Origin: Blepharisma japonicum
Lineage: Eukaryota; Ciliophora; Heterotrichea; Heterotrichida; Blepharismidae
Reading direction: 5' to 3'
Assembly: GCA_949751835.1 (NCBI GenBank)
Contig: CATKHK010000083.1
Coordinates: 62,001 to 126,000, forward strand
DNA length: 64,000 nucleotides
Of this stretch, positions 49,115 to 59,661 are shown piece after piece. The position numbers and the translations under genes are program-made. The notes under the pieces were generated by a model. The model did no database searches. It had not been told where the DNA came from and was given only the letters and a program-made list of their open reading frames with translations. The first letter of the stretch is position 1; every line of letters starts with the position of its first letter.

Positions 49115-49407
49115 ATTTTTATTTGAAATTTATTTAATAAGTTGGTTTATTATGGACATTATATAAAAAATCAAAAAAAGAAGCCGAAAACCCACAGCTG
49201 AGATCGTCTGAAGTATGGCTACTTAGACCAGCCAATCGAATTCTATATAATATTTTTATTTCTTTTTGTGATAGTTTAAATAAATATTATAAGAGTATTA
49301 ATAAGAAAAAATAAACCCGCGCTAATGTTTTTGTAACCGAATAATGATTCTGTCTGAATCTCATAAAATATATCTTGACATCTTTCGAGCATCTCCATTT
49401 AATTTTT

Positions 49408-50265
49408 ATGGAAGGAAATATAAAGCTATGAAGCCAAGATCACATATGGCGAGCTAATTTCGGAAAAAACTCTTTTAAATCATATTCAATTACGCTTCCT
49501 CAAGCCTTTCATGATTTTATGAATAGTGACAGCATTGTGATAGATGAAAACGATTCTGAGGATCCTGCTCAATTATTACTAGGTTCTGAAGGTATGAGAA
49601 AATTAATTTCTGATATAAATATTGGGATAGAAAATATAGGAGGTCAAGGAGTTGTACCAAAGTTAAATTGAAGCACTCCACAGTAAAATTTATATAGAGA
49701 TGCCTTATGAATCCATGAATTAAGATGCTCCACATATCGAGACGTTCTTTTACTAATTAAATCATCTGAACTGATTTCAAATGATATGAATGAAGCAGAA
49801 CAATTAGGGATACCATTAGTGATGAATTTGATCAGATATCATAATTTAGCTGATGGAATGACTTTTAGATGCTTTGTGAAAAATAGCGAAATTGTAGGGA
49901 TTTCTCAAAAAACGTCTATAAACTCACCTTTTCTTGCAGAAATGAAAATCATATTAACAGAAAAAATCACTGATTTCTTCAATGATGTGGTCGATCCTGC
50001 TATAAATTTCGAAGATTTTTGTTTTGATATATATGTTGATATTCCTCCAAGATATAAATGTTGACTATTAGGGTTTTCCTCCTGAGGAGAAGACACAAGC
50101 TCATTACTTTTTTCATGAGAAGAGTTGAATCAATTGAGTAGCTTAGAATTCAGGACCTATGACTCAGAATCAATCCAGCCAAATGATTATTCATCTAATC
50201 GAGTGCCAATAGAAATGACAGATGGGACTGATCTAGAAGAATTTTTTAAAAAATTAAGGTCATAG
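49408..50265 (+). CDS. CDC123: CDC123/D123, eIF2 assembly factor
   Basis: Exons 49408-49682 and 49698-50265 give 280 aa. CDC123 is an ATP-grasp-fold protein that helps build the eIF2 translation initiation complex. Diagnostic motifs are SYSITLPQAFHDFM, GGQGVVPKLNWSTPQDALWI (spanning the intron), CSTYRDVLLLIKSSE, GMTFRCFVKNSEIVGISQ, FCFDIYVDIP and LLFSWEEL. At least four TGA codons are read as Trp, all at conserved family positions (KLNW, ALWI, CWLLGF, SWGE). Without the TGA code and the tiny intron only a 92-residue fragment is visible, so the gene is easily missed. Confidence 0.93.
49683..49697 (+). other. 15-nt intron in CDC123
   Basis: The sequence is GTAAAATTTATATAG. It splits the Gln codon of STPQ and restores the conserved KLNW-S-x-P-x-D-A motif. 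Confidence 0.9.
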
Positions 50266-50377
50266 TCCTCCCTAAAGTATTTTATAATAAAATTGATTTT
50301 TAAAATTCTATTATTGATATAAATTTTGAAACATCTCATTCAATGATGCAGACCCTCTCAATTCAGATAAATTTAAA

Positions 50378-51151
50378 ATGGAACAGCAAGGTGAAGTTGG
50401 ATTGGACTACACACCATTTGAGACACTTGAAGAAACTAACCAAGACATTGGAGTTGTCCTTTACTTATTGCATTCTGAAAATTGGAAAGAAAATTTTATT
50501 GGTATTGATCAATTAAGAGCTATCAATAAATATAGATGGCTCGAATTTTTAGACTACTGGCCTAGAGTATCTGATCGTGTAATCGAGCTGATGGATTCAA
50601 TAAGATCTTCACTCTCAAAAAATACTTTGCTGCTTCTTTCTGAATGCTTCGCAGAACCGCGAGAAAACTCAGAAATGGTTGCTCAGTGTGTAGCTACTTT
50701 ACTACTGACAAAAACAGTCAACGAAAAATCGTTTATTCGTGGAGAAGCTGTAACTGCATTAACCAACATATGCGCCACAATAACAAGTGAAGAAATAGCA
50801 CGCCAGCTGCTAGAAGGATGCTTCCATAAATCCGGACAAATAGCGGATATAGCCTACCAGAATTTAGCTACAATTTTGCCCCGATTACACCCTAATACAG
50901 TGCTGCATATAACTCTCAGATTATTAGATTCAAAAAGACAAAAAACTCTGACAGGCTCAAAAGAGTGCTTAAAACACCTTAATGAAAATTGGCCGGACTT
51001 CAGCCAAGCTGTTTTAACACTGGCAGCTACAGATCAAGAAAAAGTCAGGCAAGCGCTGCAGCAAAAAGCTAAAAGAGCTGGAGGCCTAAGAGAAATGATC
51101 CAAAAATCAAAAAAAGAAAATGTTCAGCCTACATTCATATTAGAAGAATAA
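50378..51151 (+). CDS. Single TOG-domain protein (CLASP/TOGARAM-like)
   Basis: The product is 257 aa, almost all one HEAT-repeat array. The segment NWKENFIGIDQLRAINKYRW near residue 33 and the following helices match the first TOG helices of CLASP/crescerin proteins (W-K/E-R-x-x-A-L-x-x-L-R). Later helices (GEAVTALTNICATI, IADIAYQNLATILPR) fit the α-solenoid. TOG domains bind tubulin dimers. A stand-alone TOG of this size suggests a cilium or cortical microtubule factor, which is inference. It lies 50 bp upstream of the RING gene on the same strand. All Trp are TGG. Confidence 0.75.
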   Translation: MEQQGEVGLDYTPFETLEETNQDIGVVLYLLHSENWKENFIGIDQLRAINKYRWLEFLDYWPRVSDRVIELMDSIRSSLSKNTLLLLSECFAEPRENSEMVAQCVATLLLTKTVNEKSFIRGEAVTALTNICATITSEEIARQLLEGCFHKSGQIADIAYQNLATILPRLHPNTVLHITLRLLDSKRQKTLTGSKECLKHLNENWPDFSQAVLTLAATDQEKVRQALQQKAKRAGGLREMIQKSKKENVQPTFILEE

Positions 51152-51201
51152 TTGATTTAAAAATTACAATTATTAGTTACCTGAGTATAATAATTTTTAA
51201 A

Positions 51202-51924
51202 ATGAATGATCACAACCCCCAAATGTATGTTGAGATTGTGGAGCCAGACTTAGAAGACTCCATGAGGTCGCTAGAAAACTATAAGTTTGAAGACCTCAGT
51301 CTCAAAGAAGGATATGAAGTAAGCAGATTTGTGGAAACACCAAGAAAAGATATTTTGTGCCCAATTTGTTTTGGTGTAGCCAGAGAGCCGCTTGAATGTG
51401 TCCAGTGCGGGATTTTAATCTGTAAAAAATGCGCAAGCATGATGGCTAATTGCAATAACAGGTACCTACGTCAGCCGAGATATATGGAGAATCCAAGATT
51501 GACCTGCCCTGTTTGCAGATCCAAAGCAGTCCCAAGAGAGCCAAGTATTTTGCTGATCAAATACATAAACAGCTTAAAAATCTACTGCAAAAACAGATCC
51601 CAAGGTTGCCTAGAAATCTGTTCTCTCGAAAATATAAAACAGCACCAGAAAATCTGCCAATTCTCTACAATCTGCTGTGCGAACCAACAATTTTGCAGTA
51701 GAAAAGGTAATAAAAGTGACTTCATTACGGTAAATTTCCCCAAACCAAGGATTGCCAGCTATTTCAATAACTCAAGAATCAGAAAAAAGGACAAAGTCGT
51801 GTGTAGTGAAGCATGCAAAAAATTACTTCTTATGAAACATGCACTGGATTCAGGACAAGTTAATGAAGCACTCAGCATGTATCATACAGCCATTAATGAG
51901 TTAATGTCTCCAAGGTCAAAGTAA
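51202..51924 (+). CDS. RING plus TRAF-type zinc finger protein
   Basis: The product is 240 aa. A RING finger occupies about residues 53-107 (CPICFGVA, CVQCGILICKKC, CPVC), with a longer than usual spacer before the last pair. A TRAF-type zinc finger follows at about 128-160 (YCKNRSQGCLEICSLENIKQH), and then more Cys pairs. This is the layout of TRAF-like E3 ubiquitin ligases lacking the MATH domain. The C-terminal helix is short. A substrate cannot be predicted. Confidence 0.88.
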   Translation: MNDHNPQMYVEIVEPDLEDSMRSLENYKFEDLSLKEGYEVSRFVETPRKDILCPICFGVAREPLECVQCGILICKKCASMMANCNNRYLRQPRYMENPRLTCPVCRSKAVPREPSILLIKYINSLKIYCKNRSQGCLEICSLENIKQHQKICQFSTICCANQQFCSRKGNKSDFITVNFPKPRIASYFNNSRIRKKDKVVCSEACKKLLLMKHALDSGQVNEALSMYHTAINELMSPRSK

Positions 51925-52065
51925 TGCTTTTTTAATATTTATTGAAATTTGTCTTTAATTTTTATATTTAGCATGATTTGTATAGGAAATAGGCATTATT
52001 CTGAGAAAACTTTAGAATAATAAATCCAGAAATAAGCTTGATAAGCTACATAATACTTAATTAAA

Positions 52066-53586
52066 TTAGAAATCCACGTCAGTCCTGAATCTTCTCAAAG
52101 TGACGATACGCTTGACTTTCGGATTTTCTTCATTAACTTTTTCTGCTTCAAGAATCTTGATTTTCGGAGCAGATAATTCACGGCCTTGGTCAAACACGAA
52201 ATTCTCAACTTTGATTTCTTCTTGCAATGTTTTTACTCCTGTTAATGCGGCTTCAATTTTAAGGTTCTGGGAATTTTCGATCCCGATGCCTTGCTGCTCA
52301 TAATCTTTCATGATATCAAAAAGAGGCCTTAGCATGTAAGGGAGCTCTAAAAATTTTCTTTTGATTACTTCTAAAGGCTCTGTGCTGAATGGAAGAGAAT
52401 TAAAATCTTGCTCAATTTCTATAAACTTCTTATGAACACTCATCCTGATTTCCCTTCCAGGTCTTCCTTTTACAAGTGGTTTTACAGTCAAAGCTTTGGT
52501 TATATCGCTTCTTATTTGGTGGACTGCAAGCTGCCCTTCTTTAAACCAGTCTGAATCTTTGACAGCTTCTGGAACTTTAACCCACCATCTTTCTAATACC
52601 ATTTGGTCGTCAACAAGAGCTTTTAAGGACTTGCTTTCTAGATTAATCACTTTATTTGGCTCAGAAAGCGACTTTTCAAGCATTGCAAGCTTGCAGGTGA
52701 TTCGTTCTTTAAGGGCGGTGTATTCTTCTTTTAATGCTTCTGAGTTGAGTGCTGTTTTAATGTCATTTTGGAGTTCTTCAATTTTGCAAGATTTTTCCAC
52801 AATTTCTTTTTGCTTTTCTGCACAGTTGGGACATTCTCTTCAATTGATCTTTTTTGAGCGATCATTTTTTAAGGATTCCTCTAAGCATTCTTTATTACGT
52901 TTTAATTCACTCTCAAGCTGTGCTATATCGTCCATATATTTTGATACTACTGATGATAGTTGTTTTTGATGCTCCATTTCCATCTTGACTATTGTTTCTT
53001 GAAGCTTAACAATTTCCTCTTCTTTATTTCTTAGTTCATCAGAAAGATCGCTTTCCTTATCGCTCCATTGTGATTGGAATTCTTTTTTTAATGCTAATTC
53101 GGATGACAATTTCAAATTGTTTTCAGTTATTTTTTCTAATTTCTCCATTAGAAACCATGCATAGTTGCAGTCTTTTAAACTTTTATTTTCTTTTATCAAA
53201 TTTGTGCATTTCTGCTTATAAAATTCAGCTTCCTTTTTAAGTAGCTCGAATCTTGCATCCTCCGCATAAATAAGCTCAATGTTTGAGATTTTTGACTCTT
53301 CCCTGAAAGGATCCTTCCCAAAGCCTGGAGGAGGAGAAATATATTTTCTCAAGTCTTCAGTCAATGATTCTTTAGATATGAATAGCTTGCCACACATACG
53401 GTGTGGAGACGTAATGTTACCAGATGGTCACATAAATGGCTCAGGGTTGGAAGTAATTGATGAACTGGGTTTGATTTCTGGTGAAAAGTTCCCACTTGTT
53501 ATGCTTGTAGAAAAAGGATTCATGATATCTGATAGCGAATTTGAGGACTCAAATGATGATTTGTCGTCAGAAGGTTGCGGCTCCAT
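52066..53586 (-). CDS. Coiled-coil protein of unknown role, 506 aa
   Basis: The frame is open from the ATG at 53586 across two TGA-Trp codons to the stop at 52066. Residues 1-95 are Ser/Pro-rich and disordered. About 100-290 is coiled coil rich in Glu/Lys, containing a CPNC pair just after the second TGA-Trp. The C-terminal ~200 residues are helical with WW (LERWWVKVPEAVKDSDWF) and end VTLRRFRTDVDF. No known domain is recognised. The 5' end is 121 bp from the stop of the makorin gene on the same strand. Confidence 0.72.
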
Positions 53587-53707
53587 ATTTGTAAACAGTT
53601 AATCCAGCTTAATTGCTTAAGAAAAATGAAAAATAAAACCAAGGACACTTTTTTTGAAAGTAGGCGATATATTTAATTGTTTTAAATTTGTTATTTTATA
53701 ATTTACG

Positions 53708-54316
53708 TTACTTGAAAGGCAAAAATTCGCTTAATTTGGGTTTTTTTGATACTTGCCATACACCGAATTCGTCACATGCAAATTGAGGTGGTCCAGGTGT
53801 CCATTTTTGTCCATTTCGATATCTATGATCATAAAAGCATGATCCTCCAAAAGGACATTCTCCATCTCCGAAATTAAAATGTTGGCAAGGAACAGATGAT
53901 AATTTCTTCTTATAGCTCTCTGCAAGGCTTAGCTTGTCTTCATATCTCATTACTAAGTCTGTACTAGGTAAAATATAAAAGCTTGGAACTCGGCAAATCG
54001 GGCATGATCTTGATACTTCTTTTGGCACATTGATTTGCCCTCTCCAAGATCTGATACAGTTTAAACAAAATATATGTGCGCATCCTAATAGAAGTCCAAA
54101 TTGTCTGTTATTTTGTTTAACTTTTTCTAAACATATTGCACAATTTGCATCGCCTGGAATTTCTTGATCATTAGAAGGGTGCTTAAACCAGCATTTATTG
54201 CCATACATGCATCTGCCTTGAAGGAAATAGGGACAAACTGCTTCTCCTGGTAGATTTTGAGAGTTTACGATATTATCAAGATCTTCTGGGCTAAAATCGC
54301 AAAAGTCTTGATCCAT
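53708..54316 (-). CDS. Makorin-like CCCH-RING E3 ligase
   Basis: The product is 202 aa. A CCCH zinc finger (CPYFLQGRCMYGNKCWFKH, about 27-46) precedes a RING (CAICLEKV ... CAHIFCLNCIRSW ... CPICR, about 58-110). A second CCCH (CQHFNFGDGECPFGGSCFYDH, about 145-165) follows the RING. This CCCH-RING-CCCH order and the RSWR after the RING are hallmarks of makorins, RNA-binding E3 ligases. It is shorter than animal makorins because only one CCCH lies in front of the RING and the Cys-His makorin segment is not evident. Divergent from PWP2, with 119 bp between starts. Confidence 0.92.
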   Translation of the reverse strand: MDQDFCDFSPEDLDNIVNSQNLPGEAVCPYFLQGRCMYGNKCWFKHPSNDQEIPGDANCAICLEKVKQNNRQFGLLLGCAHIFCLNCIRSWRGQINVPKEVSRSCPICRVPSFYILPSTDLVMRYEDKLSLAESYKKKLSSVPCQHFNFGDGECPFGGSCFYDHRYRNGQKWTPGPPQFACDEFGVWQVSKKPKLSEFLPFK

Positions 54317-54435
54317 TTTTTAATTTTTCTTCCGAATTGTCCAAATGCAAACCACTTAACATTTTCATTGAGTAAATACTCATCAAATATGTTAAAAATA
54401 GCTTAACTAAATAAGAAGCCTAAAATGGCTGATAA

Positions 54436-56967
54436 ATGAATACTTTTAAGGTAAAGTCTATTTAGCTCAGACACCAATGTGGGAAGATATATTACCAAGG
54501 AAATCTTGAGTTCAGTCAAGACGGCAATTCTCTTTTAACTATCATTGGGAATAGAGTAAGTATCCATAATCTTGCAAACCAGACCTCAAGAACCATTAGA
54601 GCTCAAGGAAGAAGCGATATATCGCTGATCGCTCTTTCCCCCGACCAACAAGTTTTATTCCAAGTAGATGTGGATGGCTACGCTCAAATCGTTCTGCTTA
54701 AAAATGACACAATTCTCTCATATCTTAATTTTCATGCACCCGTGACACAAGTAAAATTTAGTCCAGATGGCAAATATCTGGCTGTAGCACTAGGGTCTAA
54801 ACTCCGCATATTTGAGTGTGCCTTTTATAACAAAAAATACTTAGGGACTTTATTACCTCACTTAAGCTTTTCTTCATGGCACAGTGACTCTATCAATCAT
54901 TTTCAATTTTGGAAAGACTATCTGATCACATCTTCATCTGATCAATCAGTGAGATTTTGCAACTTAAATAAAGTCAAAGGGTATATCCCTATTACACTAA
55001 CTGGCCACAGAAAACCAGTTTTAGGAGCTTTCCTTTGTGAAGAAACTCTATACACTATAAGCTCAGACGCCAGAGTTTTTGTGTGGACATGGCAAGAAGC
55101 CTCCGAAAAATTTTTAAAAATTCAAGAAGCTGATTATATAAGAAGAAACAAAAAAAAGCCAAAAGTCCACAGCAATACCGAGCAGCTGGTTTTGGTACAA
55201 AAACATCAGCTTCAGCATGAAGGTGTTTTCACTCTTTCCTGTGTTGACATGATCGGCCACATGCTCGTCGTCGGCTTCAAAACAGGAAATTTTGCCTTGT
55301 ATTCTGTACATGAAAAAGAAGTCACCGTAATTCACACCCTCAACATGTCAGATTTTGAAATTAACGCAATAAGCATCAATAATACTGGAGAATGGCTTGC
55401 ATTTGCATCAAAAACACTAGGACAGCTGCTAGTCTGGGAATGGAAAAGTGAAACCTACGTCTTACGCCAAATGGGTCATTCCTCACAAATAATTACCGCT
55501 TCATTCAGTCCTGATGGCAATATTATAGCAACCGGCGGTATTGACGGCAAAGTCAAGCTTTGGGAAAAAGGCTTATGTTTTGCCACATTTTCAGAGCACA
55601 CCAATGGTGTAGTAGACTTAGCTTTTTCAAAAACCAATGCAGTCCTATCAGCCAGCAAAGATGGGACAGTCCGCGCTTATGATATAGCAAGATATAAACA
55701 ATTCAGAGTAATGACGACTAACACCCCGGTAGAATTTGCATGTATGGCCTTAGACAATAGTGGTGAATTTGTATGTGCTGGAGCATTAGACTACCAAATC
55801 TATATTTGGGCCTTGCAGACTGGGATTTTATGTGACGTTCTTTCTGGCCATACTGCTCCTGTATCTTGTGTTGCTTTTTCTGCGCTAAATTTGCTGATTA
55901 CTGGGTCGTGGGATAAAACAGTTAGAATTTGGGACATCTTTGAAGGAAAAGGGGAATGCGAAGTTATTGACCATCATAGTGAGGTTCATGCACTTTGCAT
56001 TAGAGGAGATGGAAAAGAAATTGGAATTGCAGGAAATAATGGAGAACTTTATTTTTGGAAGCTGCCAGAAGCAGAAGATCATGGGTTTATTGAAGGAAAA
56101 CATGATATTGCAGGTGGCCGTGGGAAGTTTGATAGGTTTACAGCCAAAAATAACGCGAATAATAAAAACTTCAATTCAATTTCTTACTCCCCTGACGGAA
56201 ATTTATTATTAGCAGCTGGAAATTCTAAATTTGGCTGCATTTATGATTTAAGACACAAAGTCCTGCTGCACCGTTTTTCATATACAGAAAACCGGTCTCT
56301 TTCAGGAGTTTTAGACAAGCTGAATTCTAAAGATATGACAGAGGCAGGCCCTGCCAATGAATTTGAAATCGACGAATACAATCTCCAAGACGACGTCGAC
56401 GAATTTGGTATCCCACAGCCACACCGCCCAGGCGACATAATGAGAAAAGCCAATAAAGAAGTCCGAGCTAACAAAGTAATTTATGCACAAAACGGTAAAC
56501 AATTCGGAATTGTCACAACTGAAGGGCTGCTTGTTTACTCCTGTGACTCAGAAGAACGGTTTTTGCCTTTAAATCTGGGAATAGAAGTTACCAGAGGAAA
56601 CACAGTAAAAGCACTTGTAGAAGAAGAGTACACAAAAGCAATGATTTTGGCCCTGCAGCTTGGAGAAGATGATTTACAAAGAGATGTACTAATAAGAGTC
56701 CCAGACCCTGATGTGGCATCTACTGTACAACAGATTTCAGGAGCTGAGCTTCTTAGACTTATAAAACTTCTGTCAAAAGAAGCTGAAAGGTCACAAGAAC
56801 TAGGCTTAATTCTGACCTGGGTCAAAGAAATCTGCAAATTCCATTCTAAAAGCTTAAAAGCGGCCACTGAAATTAGAAGTCTTTTGAGAAGCCTTGCCAA
56901 GAAGTACCAAGAACTCAGCTGGATGTGCAGAGAAAACACATATACTCTTCAATATTTAAGTAGATAA
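54436..56967 (+). CDS. PWP2: Periodic tryptophan protein 2 / UTP1 (U3 snoRNP, UTP-B)
   Basis: A 15-nt exon (54436-54450, MNTFK) is joined to 54466-56967, giving 838 aa. It contains two WD40 propellers with repeats such as FSPDGNIIATGGIDGKVKLW and LITGSWDKTVRIWD. The C-terminal helical UTP12-type domain (VKALVEEEYTKAMILALQLGEDDL onward) follows. The N terminus HQCGKIYYQGNLEFSQDGNSLL matches the start of yeast and human PWP2. It is part of the small-subunit processome that handles 35S pre-rRNA. All visible Trp codons are TGG. The start was chosen because the ATG at 54436 gives the right frame after splicing; the ATG at 54425 does not. Confidence 0.95.
54451..54465 (+). other. 15-nt intron in PWP2
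   Basis: The sequence is GTAAAGTCTATTTAG, phase 0, after five codons. Removal gives the conserved N terminus. Confidence 0.88.
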
Positions 56968-56974
56968 TAAGAAA

Positions 56975-58660
56975 ATGGATCCCAGAAAGATATCGGATTC
57001 TTTCAGTTCTGAAAAGATTACAACGATTAAGTCAGAATTGAACAAAGTTCTGAAACATATTAATGTCTTGGAAAACCAGCAGAAAATAGCAGCTGAAGAA
57101 ATGGTTGAGAAGAAACTTGTGGAATTGTCACAAAGGAGTGGACAGATTTTAGATGAAAAATTCAATGGACTGAAAGAAGAGTTTCATGGGAAACTGATGG
57201 GCATTTTGAATGATTTTGAACAAAAGTCCAGGAAGGGAGCGAAGGAAGTCAAACACATTATAAGAGGAGATGTAAAGAACGAAGATAATCAAAATGAACT
57301 TTTTGTGGAAAAGGTTCATGCAAGACAGTCTGCCCCGATTTCAAAGCTTTTGTATAGCAAAGATTTCCAAACAATTTACAATATATTTATTGCTATTCTT
57401 CTGAACTTTGGAATTGCTGAGCTAGCAAAAGATCTTTTGGATAGCACTGATGTTTTAGGCTTAAACTTGCTTGCTGGAAATTTTGGTAATATTGAAAAAG
57501 TTATAATGATGTGGATAGCGATGTTTGCTTGGAGCTTTATACCAGTCGCTCTGGTGCAGCTTGTTTCTGGAGGATTATCCATTTACCTAGGATTTTTCCT
57601 GCATTCCTTTTCAGTTATCTCTATATTTTTATATGGCTGCCACTTCACACAAGAGTATCGGCTACCAATCGCAAGCTCTATTGTGGCTCTAAGCGAAATG
57701 GTAAGATTTATCATGAAAATGCATTCTTACTTCAGAGAAAAGTTACTCCATGGAAATGGCTATAACAAATATTCTCGCTATTTACCTTCATACGCCGAAA
57801 GTATGGGATATTCTGAAAAAGATTTGATAATTCCACAAATAAACATAAAAGATTTTGCTAAAGAGCTAAAACGATACACATTTTTCTTATTTGTTCCGAC
57901 TTTGATATATAGAGACTCATATCCAAAAATAGATAAATCAATAAGATGGAAAAATCTTGGAGTCCACGTCTTTGATTTCTTTGGAAGTATTGTGTATACC
58001 ACATTGATTTTTAAAGCTTTCTGTGTCCCTACATTCAAAGAAGCTGCCAACAATCTCAAAGATCCAAACAAATTGATAATTTCCTGGATCGTGTCAATGC
58101 TACCAGGCACTTTTGTATTCCTTCTACTGTTTTTCGCAGTCATGCATTCATGGTTTTCAATTTGGGCTGAAATTTTAAATTTTGCGGATAGAAAATTTTA
58201 TGATGATTGGTGGAATTCAAGTGACTTTGGAACTTTTTACAGAAAAGTTAGCGTAATTCTTTATGAGTGGATGCATTGCTATGTATTTATTGATTTAATG
58301 AGATTTTCTAAAGAGTTTATAGGCCAAAAGCTAGCTCGCTATACAGTTTACTTATTAGGTGGTCTTTGCTGTGAGCTCGTTATTGATTTATCGCTAGGGT
58401 TCTTTTCTCCATTTTTATTTATTTTGATAAGTGGCCCTGGGCTGTATATGATATCAATGAAGGCAAAGACGTCAAGGCTGTACAATGTACTTGTGTGGGC
58501 AATGCTTATTATTGTTAATGGGCTGATAATTATGCTGTATTCTCTTGAATATTATTCAAGGCTACAAAATTCTTATATTGACCCATTTCCGAAATATGGC
58601 TTGCTTGGCTATTTAATTCCTCAATGGACTCTTAAAATGAGCTTAATTTCGATTAATTAA
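56975..58660 (+). CDS. MBOAT family protein, sterol O-acyltransferase-like
   Basis: The product is 561 aa. A hydrophilic, coiled-coil N-terminal part (~120 residues) precedes about eight or nine membrane segments. The ACAT/DGAT1 signature is present as FADRKFYDDWWNSSDFGTFYRK (FYxDWWN), and the downstream EWMHCYVF corresponds to VHDWLYYY of SOAT. The residue matching the catalytic His (SAVVHEYA in SOAT) appears as Cys in GGLCCELVIDL by my alignment, and the earlier VVH position is Tyr. Family membership is clear but activity is doubtful. It may be an inactive relative or the His may be supplied elsewhere. It begins only 7 bp after the PWP2 stop. All Trp are TGG. Confidence 0.85.
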   Translation: MDPRKISDSFSSEKITTIKSELNKVLKHINVLENQQKIAAEEMVEKKLVELSQRSGQILDEKFNGLKEEFHGKLMGILNDFEQKSRKGAKEVKHIIRGDVKNEDNQNELFVEKVHARQSAPISKLLYSKDFQTIYNIFIAILLNFGIAELAKDLLDSTDVLGLNLLAGNFGNIEKVIMMWIAMFAWSFIPVALVQLVSGGLSIYLGFFLHSFSVISIFLYGCHFTQEYRLPIASSIVALSEMVRFIMKMHSYFREKLLHGNGYNKYSRYLPSYAESMGYSEKDLIIPQINIKDFAKELKRYTFFLFVPTLIYRDSYPKIDKSIRWKNLGVHVFDFFGSIVYTTLIFKAFCVPTFKEAANNLKDPNKLIISWIVSMLPGTFVFLLLFFAVMHSWFSIWAEILNFADRKFYDDWWNSSDFGTFYRKVSVILYEWMHCYVFIDLMRFSKEFIGQKLARYTVYLLGGLCCELVIDLSLGFFSPFLFILISGPGLYMISMKAKTSRLYNVLVWAMLIIVNGLIIMLYSLEYYSRLQNSYIDPFPKYGLLGYLIPQWTLKMSLISIN

Positions 58661-58726
58661 TTAGTATACTGGATTTATTTGCTAGGTAGTTTAATAAATT
58701 ATACCCTGAGGTTTTTAATTATTTTT

Positions 58727-59554
58727 TTATTCCATAACATATTTATGCTTAATTTTCACAGTTGTTCCAAAAGTAGTTCTTAGTCTAAATGGAACGGTAA
58801 AGTCCTTCTTTTGAGATATTCCAATAGGAATCATTCACATGTATACCTTGCCTAGCATAAATTTGAAACTTTTATACCAGCTATCTGTCCTAAAGATATT
58901 AAAATCATCATTAATTGGTATTTTTTTTCTATCAGCCATAAAAATCATCAAATTCCAAACTAAAAGCATAAATCTAACGAAAAATACCGCAGAAATCATA
59001 AAAATAGCAATAAAGTTATAGTTTATGAAAGGCTTTATAGGATTCCCCATAATCACACCACTAAGAATTATGCACATGGCTGAGCAAAATAAGCTGCTCA
59101 TAAGGAAAATAAAATAGAATTTTATATTGTATAAACCAATACATTTTTCTAAAAGAATTGAGTGGCAGTATCTAAATTGAACACACTTGCGACATGTAGA
59201 GCAATGGCTAGTCTTAGGTGGTTGCACAACTCGGCAATCTACGCAATTATCAATTTTAGCTTTTGCTAAGTCATTTATATCAACATATCATGATGATCTA
59301 AATTTTTTATCAGGTGGAATCATATGTTGTTGGAAATCTGAAGGAATATAGCCAGGATTTCTTATTTTTAATATTATAGCTGATATCATCATCAATCCAG
59401 AATTGAAAAGCAAAAAGCTCAAGCCTATAAATATTCCTATAGTTGGATCATTCATTTTAATAACTAAAACTTGAGTCGCGATAATGCTATACATAAATAG
59501 AATGATTTTAGCGAACTTCCAAAGGATTTTTGTATTTGGGATTCGACAGCACAT
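58727..59554 (-). CDS. DHHC-family palmitoyltransferase-like protein lacking the catalytic Cys
   Basis: The product is 275 aa with two TGA-Trp codons. Four membrane segments lie at about 12-35, 40-65, 125-150 and 155-185. A DPG-like NPGYIP sits after the second, and the Cys-rich domain (CVDCRVVQPPKTSHCSTCRKCV ... CIGLYN, about 95-135) lies between segments two and three, as in zDHHC S-acyltransferases. The DHHC box itself reads YCHS when aligned by the fixed spacing from CV to CxG, so the acyl-accepting Cys is Ser. The zinc ligands are mostly kept. This should be an inactive or re-purposed member. Its 3' end is duplicated at 62948-63166. Confidence 0.8.
58733..58932. repeat. 3' end of DHHC gene, duplicated 4.2 kb away
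   Basis: About 200 bp match 62957-63156 in the same orientation with roughly 85-90% identity by eye. The two flank the NTPase/nuclease gene. Confidence 0.85.
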
Positions 59555-59661
59555 AATATTTCTTCCCTTTTATACAAATTATATACAATTTTTTGCAATT
59601 TAAATATAATGTTTTAGCAAGATATAATTAAAAAAAGCCCAGATAGCACAAAATATTCTAA

